Shown here: in pieces, positions 1 to 8,921 of the stretch
Numbering within the stretch: the stretch's first letter is position 1
Layout: each line of letters opens with the position of its first letter
Assembly: GCA_039592335.1 (NCBI GenBank)
Contig: JBDHBX010000011.1
Location: forward strand, 27,671 to 91,670
Source of the DNA: WVYX01 sp039592335
GTDB taxonomy: Bacteria; Gemmatimonadota; Gemmatimonadetes; Gemmatimonadales; GWC2-71-9
Reading direction: 5' to 3'
DNA length: 64,000 nucleotides
Notes under the pieces: generated by a model
Databases searched by the model: none
Seen by the model: only the letters and a program-made list of their open reading frames with translations
What the model was told of the DNA's origin: nothing
Program-made: the position numbers and the translations under genes

Positions 1-14
1 AACGAGAAGCGTAG

Positions 15-1925
15 ATGGTGAGTGGTATGTCTCTGCTGGAAACGATCTCAAGTCCTAGCGACGTCAAGCAACTCCCACGCGAGCAACTACAGCCATTGGC
101 CGACGAGGTGCGCCAGCGCCTCATCGACGTGGTGTCGCAGACGGGTGGGCACATCGGCGCCGGTCTCGGCGTGGTGGAGCTCACCGTGGCCCTCGCGTAC
201 CTGTTCGATTCCCCGCGTGACAAGATCCTGTGGGACGTGGGCCACCAGGGGTATCCCTGGAAGGTCCTCACGGGCCGGAACGACCGGCTTCCTACGCTGC
301 GCCAGAGCGGCGGGCTCTCCGGGTTCCTGCGACGGGTCGAGAACGAGCACGACGTGTTCGGGGCCGGGCACGCCGGCACCGCGATGTCGGCGGCGTACGG
401 CATCGCGACAGCCAGGGACCTGCTGGGCGACGACTATCAGGTGGTCGCCGTCGTGGGGGATGGCGCCATGACCTGCGGTCTGCCTTACGAGGCGCTGAAC
501 AACGCCGGGCACTCGGATCGGGACGTCATCATGGTCCTGAACGACAACGGCATGTCCATTGCCCCCAACGTGGGTGCCATCAGCAAGTACTTGGGGGGAA
601 TCATCGCGAGCCCGTTCACGAACCGGATGCGCGGGCACGTGAAGCACCTGATCGAGAAGGCGTCGCATCTGGTGGGCGGCGACCGCATGGTGGACTTCGC
701 CAAGACCGTCGAGGAGAGCATCAAGAATCTCTGGTCGCCGGGGATGCTGTTCGAGGAAATGGGTTTTCGTTACTTCGGCCCCATCGACGGCCACAACATG
801 GAGCATTTGCTGAAGACGTTCGAGCTGGTGAGGAGCCTGGAGGGTCCCCGCGTGGTGCACGTGGTGACCGAGAAGGGGAAGGGCTTCCCGCTGCAGGAGC
901 CGCACCCCGAGAAGTTCCACGCCCGCAATCCCTACGATCCGGAGACCGGGGTGCTGCGCCCCGAGGCATCGGGGCCGCCGGGGTGGACCAAGGTGTTCGG
1001 CACGGCACTGGCCGAGCTGGCCGGCGAGTATCCCAAGCTGGTGACCATCACGGCCGCGATGCCGTCGGGAACCGGCACCGACATTTTCCAGAAGGCATGG
1101 CCCGACCGGTTCTTCGACGTGGGCATCGCCGAGGCGCACGCCACGACGTTCGCGGCCGGCCTCGCCACGCAGGGGGTGCGCCCGGTCGTGGCTATCTACA
1201 GCACGTTCTTGCAGCGCGCGTACGACAGCATCATCCATGACGTGGCGATCCAGAACCTGCCGGTGACGTTCTGTATGGACCGGGCGGGCATGGTAGGGGC
1301 CGATGGTCAGACCCACATGGGGCTGTATGACATCGCGTACATGCTCACCGTCCCGAACATGACCGTCACGGCGCCGAAGGACAGCACGGAGTTGGTGGGG
1401 CTGCTACGCTGCGCGATGGAGCACGACGGTCCGTTCAGCACGCGCTATCCGCGCGACAACGCTCCCGCGCCGGCGCCGCCCGCCGCCGAGGTGGAGCCGG
1501 TTCCCTACGGCACGTGGGAGGTCTTGCGCGAGGGAAAGGAGTGCGCGATTCTGGCGGTCGGCGTCATGTGCCAGCCGGCCATGGAGGCCGCGGAGATGCT
1601 GGCGGCCGAGGGCTTCGAGGTGAGCGTCGTGAACTGCCGCTTCGTCAAGCCGCTCGACCACGCGACGCTGGAGTCTCTGGTGCGGGAGCACCGAGTGCTC
1701 ATGACCGTGGAGGACGGCATCGAGGTGAACGGCTTCGGCGCGTTCACCGCCGCCACCTGTGAGCGCATCGATTCGGAGGTGCGGGTGGAAGTGGTTGGCA
1801 TTCCCGATCGCACGTACGAGCACGCCCCGCGCGGCGAGCAGCTCGAGTGGGTGGGCCTGACCGGGGCGGGGCTGGCCGAGCGCGTGCGGGCCTTGGCCGC
1901 CGAGGAGAGCCTCTCGCCACGATGA
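15..1925 (+). CDS. dxs: 1-deoxy-D-xylulose-5-phosphate synthase
   Basis: Catalyses the thiamine-diphosphate-dependent condensation of pyruvate and glyceraldehyde 3-phosphate, the first step of the MEP isoprenoid pathway; cytosolic. The 636-residue length is normal for the family. The TPP/Mg motif is clear: GDG at residues 148-150 and the partner Asn at about 178. Active-site His residues lie in the GGH (about 46) and VGHQGY (about 77) segments, and the catalytic Glu is E373 in GIAEAH. The C-terminal transketolase domains are complete. Most family members have Gln after the catalytic Glu (AEQH); here it is Ala. The start at ATG 15 lies near the window edge; a second in-frame ATG at 27 would also give a good N-terminus. 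The stop overlaps the nadK start (ATGA). dxr, the next MEP enzyme, lies at 35.8 kb in this window. Confidence 0.96.
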   Translation: MVSGMSLLETISSPSDVKQLPREQLQPLADEVRQRLIDVVSQTGGHIGAGLGVVELTVALAYLFDSPRDKILWDVGHQGYPWKVLTGRNDRLPTLRQSGGLSGFLRRVENEHDVFGAGHAGTAMSAAYGIATARDLLGDDYQVVAVVGDGAMTCGLPYEALNNAGHSDRDVIMVLNDNGMSIAPNVGAISKYLGGIIASPFTNRMRGHVKHLIEKASHLVGGDRMVDFAKTVEESIKNLWSPGMLFEEMGFRYFGPIDGHNMEHLLKTFELVRSLEGPRVVHVVTEKGKGFPLQEPHPEKFHARNPYDPETGVLRPEASGPPGWTKVFGTALAELAGEYPKLVTITAAMPSGTGTDIFQKAWPDRFFDVGIAEAHATTFAAGLATQGVRPVVAIYSTFLQRAYDSIIHDVAIQNLPVTFCMDRAGMVGADGQTHMGLYDIAYMLTVPNMTVTAPKDSTELVGLLRCAMEHDGPFSTRYPRDNAPAPAPPAAEVEPVPYGTWEVLREGKECAILAVGVMCQPAMEAAEMLAAEGFEVSVVNCRFVKPLDHATLESLVREHRVLMTVEDGIEVNGFGAFTAATCERIDSEVRVEVVGIPDRTYEHAPRGEQLEWVGLTGAGLAERVRALAAEESLSPR

Positions 1926-2806
1926 GAATCGGCGTCGTCGGCAACCCGCGCTACAGTGCGGTGGACGGGCTCCTCGCCCGCCTCAGCAGCCATGCCGCGG
2001 CCAACGGCATCGAGCTCGCCTCGGGGCCGGAGCTGGTCGATCTGTGGCCCACGCCCATCGTCCCGTTGGACTTCGCTGAGGACCAACTCGATCTGCTGCT
2101 CACGCTGGGCGGCGACGGCACACTGCTGCGCGGTGCGCGCCTGCTGGACCGGCGCGAGGTGCCGATCCTCGGCGTGAACCTGGGTCGTGTCGGGTTTCTC
2201 ACCGCCGCGACGGCCGACATCATGGAGGAGGCGCTGCGCGCCGTCGTGGACGGGGACTACACGGTCGAGCCGCGGCGCAAGCTCGAGACTCACATCGTGG
2301 ACGCCGACGGGGAGCGGCTCGCCGGTGAGCTCGCGATGAACGATGTGGTAGTGCACAAGGCGGGCTCGTCGCGTATCATGCGCATCCGGTTGTTCGTGGA
2401 TGGCGATGAAGTGGGGCAATACACCCTGGACGGAATGATCGTCGCCACGCCGGCGGGCTCCACCGCCTATACCCTGAGCTCCGGCGGTCCCGTGCTCCTG
2501 CCCGAGGTCGACGCACTCGTGGTGACCGCGATCTGTCCCCACACGCTCTCCGTGCGGCCGCTCGTCGTGCCCGGCTCCTCGCAGGTCACAATGCAGATCG
2601 AGCCGACCCGAGCCGAAGACATACGCGTGGCCTACGACGGGCAGCCCGGCGGCACACTGCACCACCACGACTGCGTGGTGGTCCGTCCGTCCGGTACGAC
2701 GGTGCAATTGGTACGGTTGGGGCGCGAAAACTTCTTCTCGCGGTTGCGCAAGAAGTTGAAGTGGGGAGACCTGAGCGATCGGGAGCGCTTCAACCGTGCT
2801 GACTGA
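1922..2806 (+). CDS. nadK: NAD kinase
   Basis: Phosphorylates NAD to NADP. The 294-residue protein starts MRIGVVGNPRY and carries the family-defining GGDG motif at about residues 63-66 followed by TLL. The second conserved block (NDVVVHK, then the glycine-rich STAYTLSSGGP segment) is also present. An open frame continues upstream to 1847, but ATG 1922 is chosen because it forms a 4-nt ATGA overlap with dxs and begins the conserved Rossmann-like strand. It is the middle gene of the dxs-nadK-recN run, a pairing (nadK-recN) that recurs widely in bacteria. Confidence 0.95.
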   Translation: MRIGVVGNPRYSAVDGLLARLSSHAAANGIELASGPELVDLWPTPIVPLDFAEDQLDLLLTLGGDGTLLRGARLLDRREVPILGVNLGRVGFLTAATADIMEEALRAVVDGDYTVEPRRKLETHIVDADGERLAGELAMNDVVVHKAGSSRIMRIRLFVDGDEVGQYTLDGMIVATPAGSTAYTLSSGGPVLLPEVDALVVTAICPHTLSVRPLVVPGSSQVTMQIEPTRAEDIRVAYDGQPGGTLHHHDCVVVRPSGTTVQLVRLGRENFFSRLRKKLKWGDLSDRERFNRAD

Positions 2807-4475
2807 GCTCCGCGTTCGTGACCTAGCGGTCATCGCGGACGTCACCCTTCCTCTCCGATCAAGCCTGAATGTACTCACTGGCGAGACGGGTGCCGGGAAG
2901 TCGATGCTGATCGACGCCCTGGCGCTGCTGCTCGGAGAGCGAGCCAGCACCGAGGTCGTGCGTCCCGGCGCCACCCGCGCGGTGGTGGAGGCGGCCTTCG
3001 AGGTGGGTGACGTGCCCGGGTTCGCGTCAGTGGCCGACGAGCTCGGTGTCGAGCTGGAGGACGACCGCTTCATCGTGCGCCGCGAGATCAACACCGAGGG
3101 GCGCAACCGCGCATGGGCGAACGGCAGTCCCACCACGGTGTCGGCGCTCGCCGCGCTCGGCCGCATGCTGGTGGACCTGCACGGCCAGCACGAGGCGCAG
3201 TCCCTGCTCAAGGCAGCGGCGCAGCGGGATATGCTGGACGCCTTCGGCGACGCCGAGCGGGAGCGGGGACGCGTGGCGACGGGCTTCGAGTCGGCCGCGC
3301 GGCTGCGGCAGGAGGAGGCGGAGCTCGTCGCACGGCGCGACGACGTGCAACGCCGCGCGGATTACCTGCGGCACGTGGTCCAGGAAATCGAGGCGGCCAA
3401 GCCGCGACCCGGCGAGGACGAGGCGACGGCCATCGAGGCAAAGCGCCTCGGCAACGTGGAGGAGCTGACCCGCCTGGCCGAGCGCCTCGTACAGCTGCTG
3501 GAGAGTGGAGAGGAAGGGGCCGCGCTCGAGGCCCTCGGAGGAGCTTCCAAGACATTGGCGCAGCTCGAGCGCATCGACGCAAGCGTTGCGAAGTGGCGCG
3601 AGTTGGTGGACGCCGCCTATGCCAATGTGGAGGAACTGGCGCTCGAGATCCGGGAGTATGCGGCCGACATCGACAGCGATCCCGCCCGGCTCGCCGAAGT
3701 CGAGCGGCGCCGCGACGTGCTGTACCGCCTGACGCAGAAATACGGTCCGGGCATCGCGGATGTGCTCCGCGCGCACGACGAGGCGAAACAGGAGCTCGAC
3801 CTGCTCGACACCGCGGACCTCGACCTGCAAGCCCTGAGCGAGCGGCGCGCAGCGGCCGAGCGCGAGCTCGAGGATGCCGCAAAGGCCCTCAGTGCCAAGC
3901 GTGCCAAGGCCGCGGCCCGGCTCGCCGGTACGGTCGAAGAGCTGTTGCCCGGGCTCGGGATGCCCGACGGGAAGTTCTCGGTCGCCGTGGAACCGCTGCC
4001 CGGTGCTACCGCCTCCGGCGCCGACAGCGTGACGTTCATGGTGCAGCTGAATCCCGGGCTCGACGCCCGACCGCTGGCGCAGGTGGCCAGCGGCGGCGAG
4101 CTCTCCCGACTCATGCTCGCACTCAAGGTGGTGCTCGCGGGACACGATGCCATCGCCACGGTGGTGTTCGACGAGGTCGATCAGGGCATCGGCGGCGAGG
4201 TGGCACTGCGGGTGGCTGAGGCGCTGGGCAGCGTTGCCGAAGCGCGACAGGTGCTGGTGATTACGCACCTCCCTCAGATAGCCGCGCGGGCAAGTCACCA
4301 CCTCTCGGTCGCCAAGCGGCCCAAGGGTGGAGTAGCGACGGCCGACGTGGAAGTGCGCTCGGGGGACGATCGCGTGCAGGAGATCGCCCGCATGTTGGGT
4401 GACGCTCGTGACCCGGTGGTGGTGCAGCACGCAGGAGAGTTGCTGCGCAGACAGAGCCTCAGGGTGGCGAAGTAG
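2796..4475 (+). CDS. recN: DNA repair protein RecN (SMC-like ATPase)
   Basis: An SMC-family ATPase acting in double-strand-break repair. The 559-residue length is typical. The Walker A motif GETGAGKS is at residues 29-36. Long helical, charged coiled-coil arms fill the middle, and the C-terminal ABC signature (SGGELSR) and Walker B (VVFDEVDQGIGG) precede a conserved ITHLPQIAA block. The start is GTG 2796, overlapping the end of nadK by 11 nt; translation from it gives MLTELRVRDLAVI, the normal RecN N-terminus. The 3' end overlaps the convergent outer-membrane protein gene by 17 nt, leaving no room for an intergenic terminator. Confidence 0.96.
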   Translation: MLTELRVRDLAVIADVTLPLRSSLNVLTGETGAGKSMLIDALALLLGERASTEVVRPGATRAVVEAAFEVGDVPGFASVADELGVELEDDRFIVRREINTEGRNRAWANGSPTTVSALAALGRMLVDLHGQHEAQSLLKAAAQRDMLDAFGDAERERGRVATGFESAARLRQEEAELVARRDDVQRRADYLRHVVQEIEAAKPRPGEDEATAIEAKRLGNVEELTRLAERLVQLLESGEEGAALEALGGASKTLAQLERIDASVAKWRELVDAAYANVEELALEIREYAADIDSDPARLAEVERRRDVLYRLTQKYGPGIADVLRAHDEAKQELDLLDTADLDLQALSERRAAAERELEDAAKALSAKRAKAAARLAGTVEELLPGLGMPDGKFSVAVEPLPGATASGADSVTFMVQLNPGLDARPLAQVASGGELSRLMLALKVVLAGHDAIATVVFDEVDQGIGGEVALRVAEALGSVAEARQVLVITHLPQIAARASHHLSVAKRPKGGVATADVEVRSGDDRVQEIARMLGDARDPVVVQHAGELLRRQSLRVAK

Positions 4476-6153
4476 CGACCTCCTCGCTGCCGCCGCCCCA
4501 CAATCGCCAGTACAGCCGCAGGTACAGAGAGACCGACGTCGACTTGGGTGTCTGTCCACCCGAGCCACTGAACGCTGAGCGATAGTCGATGCCGGCTTCG
4601 ATGGGAAGCTTGGGACCGTCGCGCCCCTGCGTCGCCCGGTAGTAGATACCCGCGCCCACACTCACACTGCTCATGGAGGTCTCGAACTCCAGGTCAGAGA
4701 CGTCGGTCTGAATCTGACCCGGCGGCACCGTGAACCCACCGTCGAGCGAGAACCCGTCGGCGCCCTTGCGGAAGTAGTACACCGAGCCGTACACCCTGAA
4801 GGTCTGGCTGAGGCGCAGCGCCGGGTAGAGACCCAGGCGCAGCTCGTCGCCCAGGTTGCGTGCCACATCCTGCTGGGTGGCGAGGATGGCAATGGGACGG
4901 TCGTGCGGGGTGATGCGACGCGGCAGGTGGTCGCCCAGCTGCAGTGTATAGGACGCCTCGGCGTTCACCGCGAGCACGCTCCCCGGCTCCCACGCTCCCT
5001 CCACCCCCAGCACCACGTCGGGTTGTCGATCGCCCGTCCCGATGTCCACGAAGTTGTTGGCGAGGTCGAGCTGTCCCGTGGGCAACCGCACGATCCCCAT
5101 GAGCACCGCGCGCAGGCTCGGGCGCTGCACGGCGCCCCAGCGGAGCCCCACCTCGGCGTCTCCCAGCTTGAGGTGGTACTTCACGAATTCCAGCGGGAAC
5201 GCGTCATACCCCAACGCGGGATTGATGAACATCGCGTTCACGTCGTCGGACGACAGCCGCGCGCCCGGCAGCGGCAGCGTGGTCGTGAGCCCCGACGCGC
5301 CGAACGATTGGAGCTCGGTCGAGGTGGCCTGGATGACGCCGAGGATCGACTGACCGGCTGTCGAGGACGACAGCGGCGCGAAGGGCGGGAGGATCTCGCC
5401 AGTGCTGCCGTCCGGTGCCACACCCGTGAGCACGGTGAGGTCGGCCGTGAGACGTCGTGTGTGGTCCACGAGGTCTCGCGCCTGATCGCACTGCGTGCTG
5501 TTGGGGCAGCCGTAGTCGCCGGCGGCGATCCGGCCCTCGACGAAGGCCGCGCCCGCATCCAGCTCGGTGAGCAGCTGTTGGATCTGGGCGCTCGCCCCGG
5601 CGTTGCCCGCCTCCACGGTTGCCTGGTTCCACCCCTGGTCGGCGTCCGTGGAGTCGACCACGAAGCTCACCTGGCTGCGGGTGGAGACGAGGGGGATCGA
5701 GGCGATGAAGGTCAGTCGGTTGGAGAGTCCCAGCTGCAGGTTGAGCGGGAAGCGCCGGATGTCGGCCTCCCAGGTCGTCTGCCAGGCGCCGGTGTTGACG
5801 GTGTAGACCGAGTCAGCGGTGATCGAGCGGATCGCGATCTGTGGCGAGTACATCGTCGGCACCAGCCGCACGCCGGCCGCGGCATCCGACAAGTCGGTGC
5901 CCAGCGGCTCGGTGTTGCCGGCGGCGTCGAACCGCTGCCCGGAGTTGGTGTACTGCGGCTCGAAGCTGATGCGCAGCACGCCCCGCGGCACGATCCACGC
6001 GTCGGGGAACTGGGCGGCGAGTGGGGCGGCCGCACCGACGACGAGGGCGATAACGACGGTCGTGACGGTACCGAGGCTCGCGGGAACGCGGCGTCTCGCG
6101 ACCGTCGGTACGGTTGCCACAGTCGTGTGCGGGGTCGTGAACAAGCCTGCCAT
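4459..6153 (-). CDS. Large outer-membrane-type protein of unknown function
   Basis: A 564-residue protein, function not recognised. The N-terminus is unusually long before a hydrophobic segment (VVIALVVGAAAPLAAQ) that looks like a signal peptide ending in Ala-Gln. The remainder is rich in alternating polar/hydrophobic strands, with aromatic residues near its end (SLYLRLYWRLW), as in beta-barrel proteins. A Met further downstream could shorten the N-terminus, so the start is uncertain. Two internal Cys (in GCPNSTQCDQ) may form a disulfide. It follows the SGNH lipoprotein and FadL genes on the same strand but is separated from the former by a hairpin at 6176-6205. Inference: an outer-membrane barrel, possibly related to the phenol/alkane-type meta-pathway channels; weakly supported. 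Confidence 0.6.
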   Translation of the reverse strand: MAGLFTTPHTTVATVPTVARRRVPASLGTVTTVVIALVVGAAAPLAAQFPDAWIVPRGVLRISFEPQYTNSGQRFDAAGNTEPLGTDLSDAAAGVRLVPTMYSPQIAIRSITADSVYTVNTGAWQTTWEADIRRFPLNLQLGLSNRLTFIASIPLVSTRSQVSFVVDSTDADQGWNQATVEAGNAGASAQIQQLLTELDAGAAFVEGRIAAGDYGCPNSTQCDQARDLVDHTRRLTADLTVLTGVAPDGSTGEILPPFAPLSSSTAGQSILGVIQATSTELQSFGASGLTTTLPLPGARLSSDDVNAMFINPALGYDAFPLEFVKYHLKLGDAEVGLRWGAVQRPSLRAVLMGIVRLPTGQLDLANNFVDIGTGDRQPDVVLGVEGAWEPGSVLAVNAEASYTLQLGDHLPRRITPHDRPIAILATQQDVARNLGDELRLGLYPALRLSQTFRVYGSVYYFRKGADGFSLDGGFTVPPGQIQTDVSDLEFETSMSSVSVGAGIYYRATQGRDGPKLPIEAGIDYRSAFSGSGGQTPKSTSVSLYLRLYWRLWGGGSEEVATSPP

Positions 6154-6175
6154 CGGTGCGGCAATCTACAGCAAA

Positions 6176-6205
6176 GCGGGGAACTCACCAAGGTGAGCCC
6201 CCCGC
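6176..6205 (-). terminator. Hairpin terminator after the SGNH lipoprotein gene
   Basis: Two 6-bp arms (GCGGGG/CCCCGC and CTCACC/GGTGAG) are separated by a symmetric 2x2 internal loop (aa/cc) and closed by a 2-nt turn. On the minus strand it is followed by TTTGCTG, a short T run. It lies in the 75-bp gap between the SGNH gene end and the next minus-strand gene, so it would terminate or attenuate transcription between them. Confidence 0.5.
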
Positions 6206-6228
6206 ACGCTGTGTCCTACAATCAACAA

Positions 6229-7422
6229 TTACGGCGTCGGAACACTCGTCCCGTACGTCGCGTTGATCGCCGTGATCACCGCTTCGGCGATCGCCTCGTG
6301 CGCGGCGCCGTTGGGGTGAATGCCGTCAAGGCTGAACCACGGGCCGAACGGCTCGCCCGTCGGGTCAGTGAGATCCGGGAAGAGTGGTATCTCACCCGCA
6401 TCCTTCAGCGCCTGGAGAATCGGGTTGGGATCCAGGTACGCCCACCCTGCGGTGGTGGCCGCCGCCTGGATCACGCCGTTGTACTGGGCGGCCGCGGTCC
6501 CGAGTGCCACGAGTTCGGCCCCGGTCAGCGTCTGCGCGTCGTTGGCGCAGTCGAGCGTCACGGCGAACCCCCGCGTGGCGCTGTCGGCCAGCACCCCGAA
6601 CCCGTAGCTGTAGGGGATGAGCACCTGGTCGCCCACGCCGCCCGACGCCGTGGGGGCGCAGCTCAGCGCCACCGTGTAGGTCGGTGGGAGCTGCGATGCC
6701 ATGAACAGCCCCAGGTACCACTGGCCCGGGTTGAAGTGCGGAATGAGCGTGACGTCGAACGCGCCCAGCAACACGCCGCCCTGTACGCCCCGCCCGGTGA
6801 GCGCGGTCACGACCTCGGTGTACTGCGTGGTGAAGTCCGCTACCGAAGTCGCCAGCGACGCGTCCATCGCGAGCGCCGCGCCCAACACGTCGTTGCTGCC
6901 CAACTCGACCGAGACGAACGTGGGCATCACTACCTCCGCCCACTCGAGCTGCGTGAGTCCCCCCAAAAGGAACGTGGTCAGCTCGTTGGGGTCGCTCGTG
7001 GGCGCCAGGTTGCTGAGCGCGTCTATGACGGCCGAGGCCGGTACAGCGACATTGTGCAGGTACTCGGGGATGGGCGCTTCCCTGAGGGCGCACGGAGGCG
7101 CCACGGGATCGCCGAGCCGCTCGCCGGTCAGGATGTTGACCAGCGGCGGTGGGCACCCCGGCGCGTTCAGGAACGGGATGTTGAACTCGCTGACCCCGAG
7201 CTGCCTGGCCAGCAGACGGGCGTAGGATTCCTCCTGGCCCGCCTTGTAGATCCCACCCGACTGGAACCCCGCCGTGACGCTGTTGCCAATGGCGAAGTAC
7301 TTGTTGAACAGGCTATCGACTTGCGATGCGGGTGGATTGAGGATGTCGTCCGAGCAGGCAGCGGTCAGCGCCACACCCGCAACGAGCACCAGCGAAATCC
7401 ACTTCGTGTATCGGCGAATCAT
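6229..7422 (-). CDS. SGNH/GDSL-family hydrolase, lipoprotein
   Basis: A 397-residue predicted lipid-anchored esterase/lipase-like enzyme. The N-terminus has a short basic region, a hydrophobic stretch and a lipobox (LTAAC, Cys23), indicating export and lipidation. The SGNH blocks are present: block I as IGNSVTAG with candidate nucleophile Ser48 (GNS instead of GDS), block III as GSND, and block V as DGIHPN near the C-terminus, giving the Asp and His of the triad. Family knowledge: such enzymes cleave ester bonds in lipids or acylated sugars. It lies 12 nt downstream of the fadL-like gene, so the two are probably co-transcribed. Inference: it releases fatty acids at the cell surface for uptake through that porin. 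Confidence 0.8.
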   Translation of the reverse strand: MIRRYTKWISLVLVAGVALTAACSDDILNPPASQVDSLFNKYFAIGNSVTAGFQSGGIYKAGQEESYARLLARQLGVSEFNIPFLNAPGCPPPLVNILTGERLGDPVAPPCALREAPIPEYLHNVAVPASAVIDALSNLAPTSDPNELTTFLLGGLTQLEWAEVVMPTFVSVELGSNDVLGAALAMDASLATSVADFTTQYTEVVTALTGRGVQGGVLLGAFDVTLIPHFNPGQWYLGLFMASQLPPTYTVALSCAPTASGGVGDQVLIPYSYGFGVLADSATRGFAVTLDCANDAQTLTGAELVALGTAAAQYNGVIQAAATTAGWAYLDPNPILQALKDAGEIPLFPDLTDPTGEPFGPWFSLDGIHPNGAAHEAIAEAVITAINATYGTSVPTP

Positions 7423-7434
7423 GTCTCGATCCTC

Positions 7435-8847
7435 CTAGAAGTGCACCGCGAAGGTGGCTGCGAGGAGGTGGGCGTTGAACGTATACAACCCACTGTTGAG
7501 ATCCGTGGTCGGCAGTTGATCTGGGTCGGCGTCGCGCACGCGGCCGCGTCGCTTGTTCTGCCGGATATACTGGTACGCCAGGTCGAGCAGGAACCGGCTG
7601 CCGATTCGGAATCCGCCACCGAGGGTGAACTCGTTGCGTGATCCCTCGGGTAGCAGCGGTGTGACCGTCTCGTCCGGCGCGGCACCTTGGTGGTAGAGGT
7701 ACCCGCCCCGGAGGTTCACCTTGTCGCTGGTGCTCCAGTCGAGGCCAAAGCGGAATGCACTCGTGTTGCGGTAGTTCTCATGCAGCGTGATGTCGGGCGC
7801 GTACTGTAAGACCGCTTCGAGGGTCTCGAACAGCGACCAGTGCACCCACTGCCACTCGGCTAGCACCTTGAGGTCGTCGAACGCGTCGACGGCCACGCCA
7901 ACGGTCAGCTGATCGGGCATTGTGATCGACGTGGTGACGGTCTGATCGGACAGGGGCGCCCCCGCGGCAAACAGCCCCAGCCCGGCGACCAACGAGTCAA
8001 CGGGCAGCGGCTGATTCGGATCTGCCCCTACCGCTCCTGCAATGGCATTGTTCGGGGGCAGGATCACGCCGCTCGGTACCTGCTCGAACACCGCCGTGCC
8101 CTCGTAGTCGAGCTTCACCCGCGTGAGGTAGCGTATCCCGATGTCCACACGTTCGACCGGCGTGATCCGAACGCCGAAGTTGCCGCCAAACCCGGTCGCC
8201 CCACTTGCGTGCAACAGGCCCTCGGCGAACTCCGTGTGGAACGGGATCCCCAGCTGGCCGACGGTGGTGCCGACGGGAAGACCGGGCAGGGGCAGCTCCT
8301 GGGCGGAGAGGTCCAGTCGCTGCGTCAGCTCGAGCGACCCGATCACGATGTCCAGGCCGGCTCCGATCATGAGCCAGTCGAGCACCTGATACGCGGCGGA
8401 TGGTTGGATGTAGATGGACCGCAGGTCGTTGTCGAACCCGAGGAAGCGGCCCTCGAAGGTGTCGGGCCATTCGGTGCCGAGACCGTAGGGTACGAACATT
8501 CCGACCCCGGCCGCCCATTTGTCCCTGCCGTACGCCACGTAGACGTGCGGCACCGGGATGATGTCGTTCTCGAGGTCCGTCTCCCCGCCCGTCAGATCTC
8601 CGGTGAATCCACCGAAGGCGTAGATGCCTGTGGCACCGACGCTGATCGTCCACCCCTGCATCCCGGCGAGGCCAGCCGGGTTATAGAAGATGGAGGACGC
8701 GTCATCACAGGGAGAGGCGACGCCGGTTCCTGCCCGTCCCATCACACAGGTGCCATGTTCGTTCACCTGGAATCCCTGGGCCAGAATAGTCCCGGGGAGG
8801 GCGGTGAGCGCCATGGCCACAACCAAACCAGAGATCGCTCGTCTCAT
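7435..8847 (-). CDS. FadL/TodX-family outer-membrane transport protein
   Basis: A 470-residue predicted outer-membrane channel for hydrophobic substrates such as long-chain fatty acids. After a signal peptide (MRRAISGLVVAMALTALPG, cleaved around AQG) comes the family N-terminal region with GFQVNEHG and the diagnostic FYNPAGLAG segment; the C-terminus ends in Phe, as in many barrels. I choose ATG 8847 over the upstream ATG at 8880 because the latter lies inside the -10 element of a near-perfect promoter. The gene is followed after 12 nt by the SGNH lipoprotein gene, suggesting a hydrolysis-plus-uptake unit. The exact substrate cannot be read from the sequence. Confidence 0.87.
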   Translation of the reverse strand: MRRAISGLVVAMALTALPGTILAQGFQVNEHGTCVMGRAGTGVASPCDDASSIFYNPAGLAGMQGWTISVGATGIYAFGGFTGDLTGGETDLENDIIPVPHVYVAYGRDKWAAGVGMFVPYGLGTEWPDTFEGRFLGFDNDLRSIYIQPSAAYQVLDWLMIGAGLDIVIGSLELTQRLDLSAQELPLPGLPVGTTVGQLGIPFHTEFAEGLLHASGATGFGGNFGVRITPVERVDIGIRYLTRVKLDYEGTAVFEQVPSGVILPPNNAIAGAVGADPNQPLPVDSLVAGLGLFAAGAPLSDQTVTTSITMPDQLTVGVAVDAFDDLKVLAEWQWVHWSLFETLEAVLQYAPDITLHENYRNTSAFRFGLDWSTSDKVNLRGGYLYHQGAAPDETVTPLLPEGSRNEFTLGGGFRIGSRFLLDLAYQYIRQNKRRGRVRDADPDQLPTTDLNSGLYTFNAHLLAATFAVHF

Positions 8848-8876
8848 AACAGACCCGCCATATGAGTGGAAAGGCG

Positions 8877-8905
8877 ACATTATCCCTGGGTCCGGGGAAT
8901 GTCAA
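8877..8905 (-). promoter_or_regulatory. Sigma-70-type promoter of the fadL-like gene
   Basis: On the minus strand TTGACA (8905-8900) is followed after exactly 17 nt by TAATGT (8882-8877). The expected start point, around 8870, gives a leader of about 20 nt to ATG 8847. The -35 is a perfect consensus match. Confidence 0.75.
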
Positions 8906-8921
8906 CGAGGTCGGTGGGCGT

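Noticed and set aside
4903..7641. A 912-codon open frame on the plus strand opposite the outer-membrane and SGNH genes
   Set aside because: Antisense to two plausible genes with signal peptides; composition is low-complexity Arg/Gly/His and has no recognisable motif.
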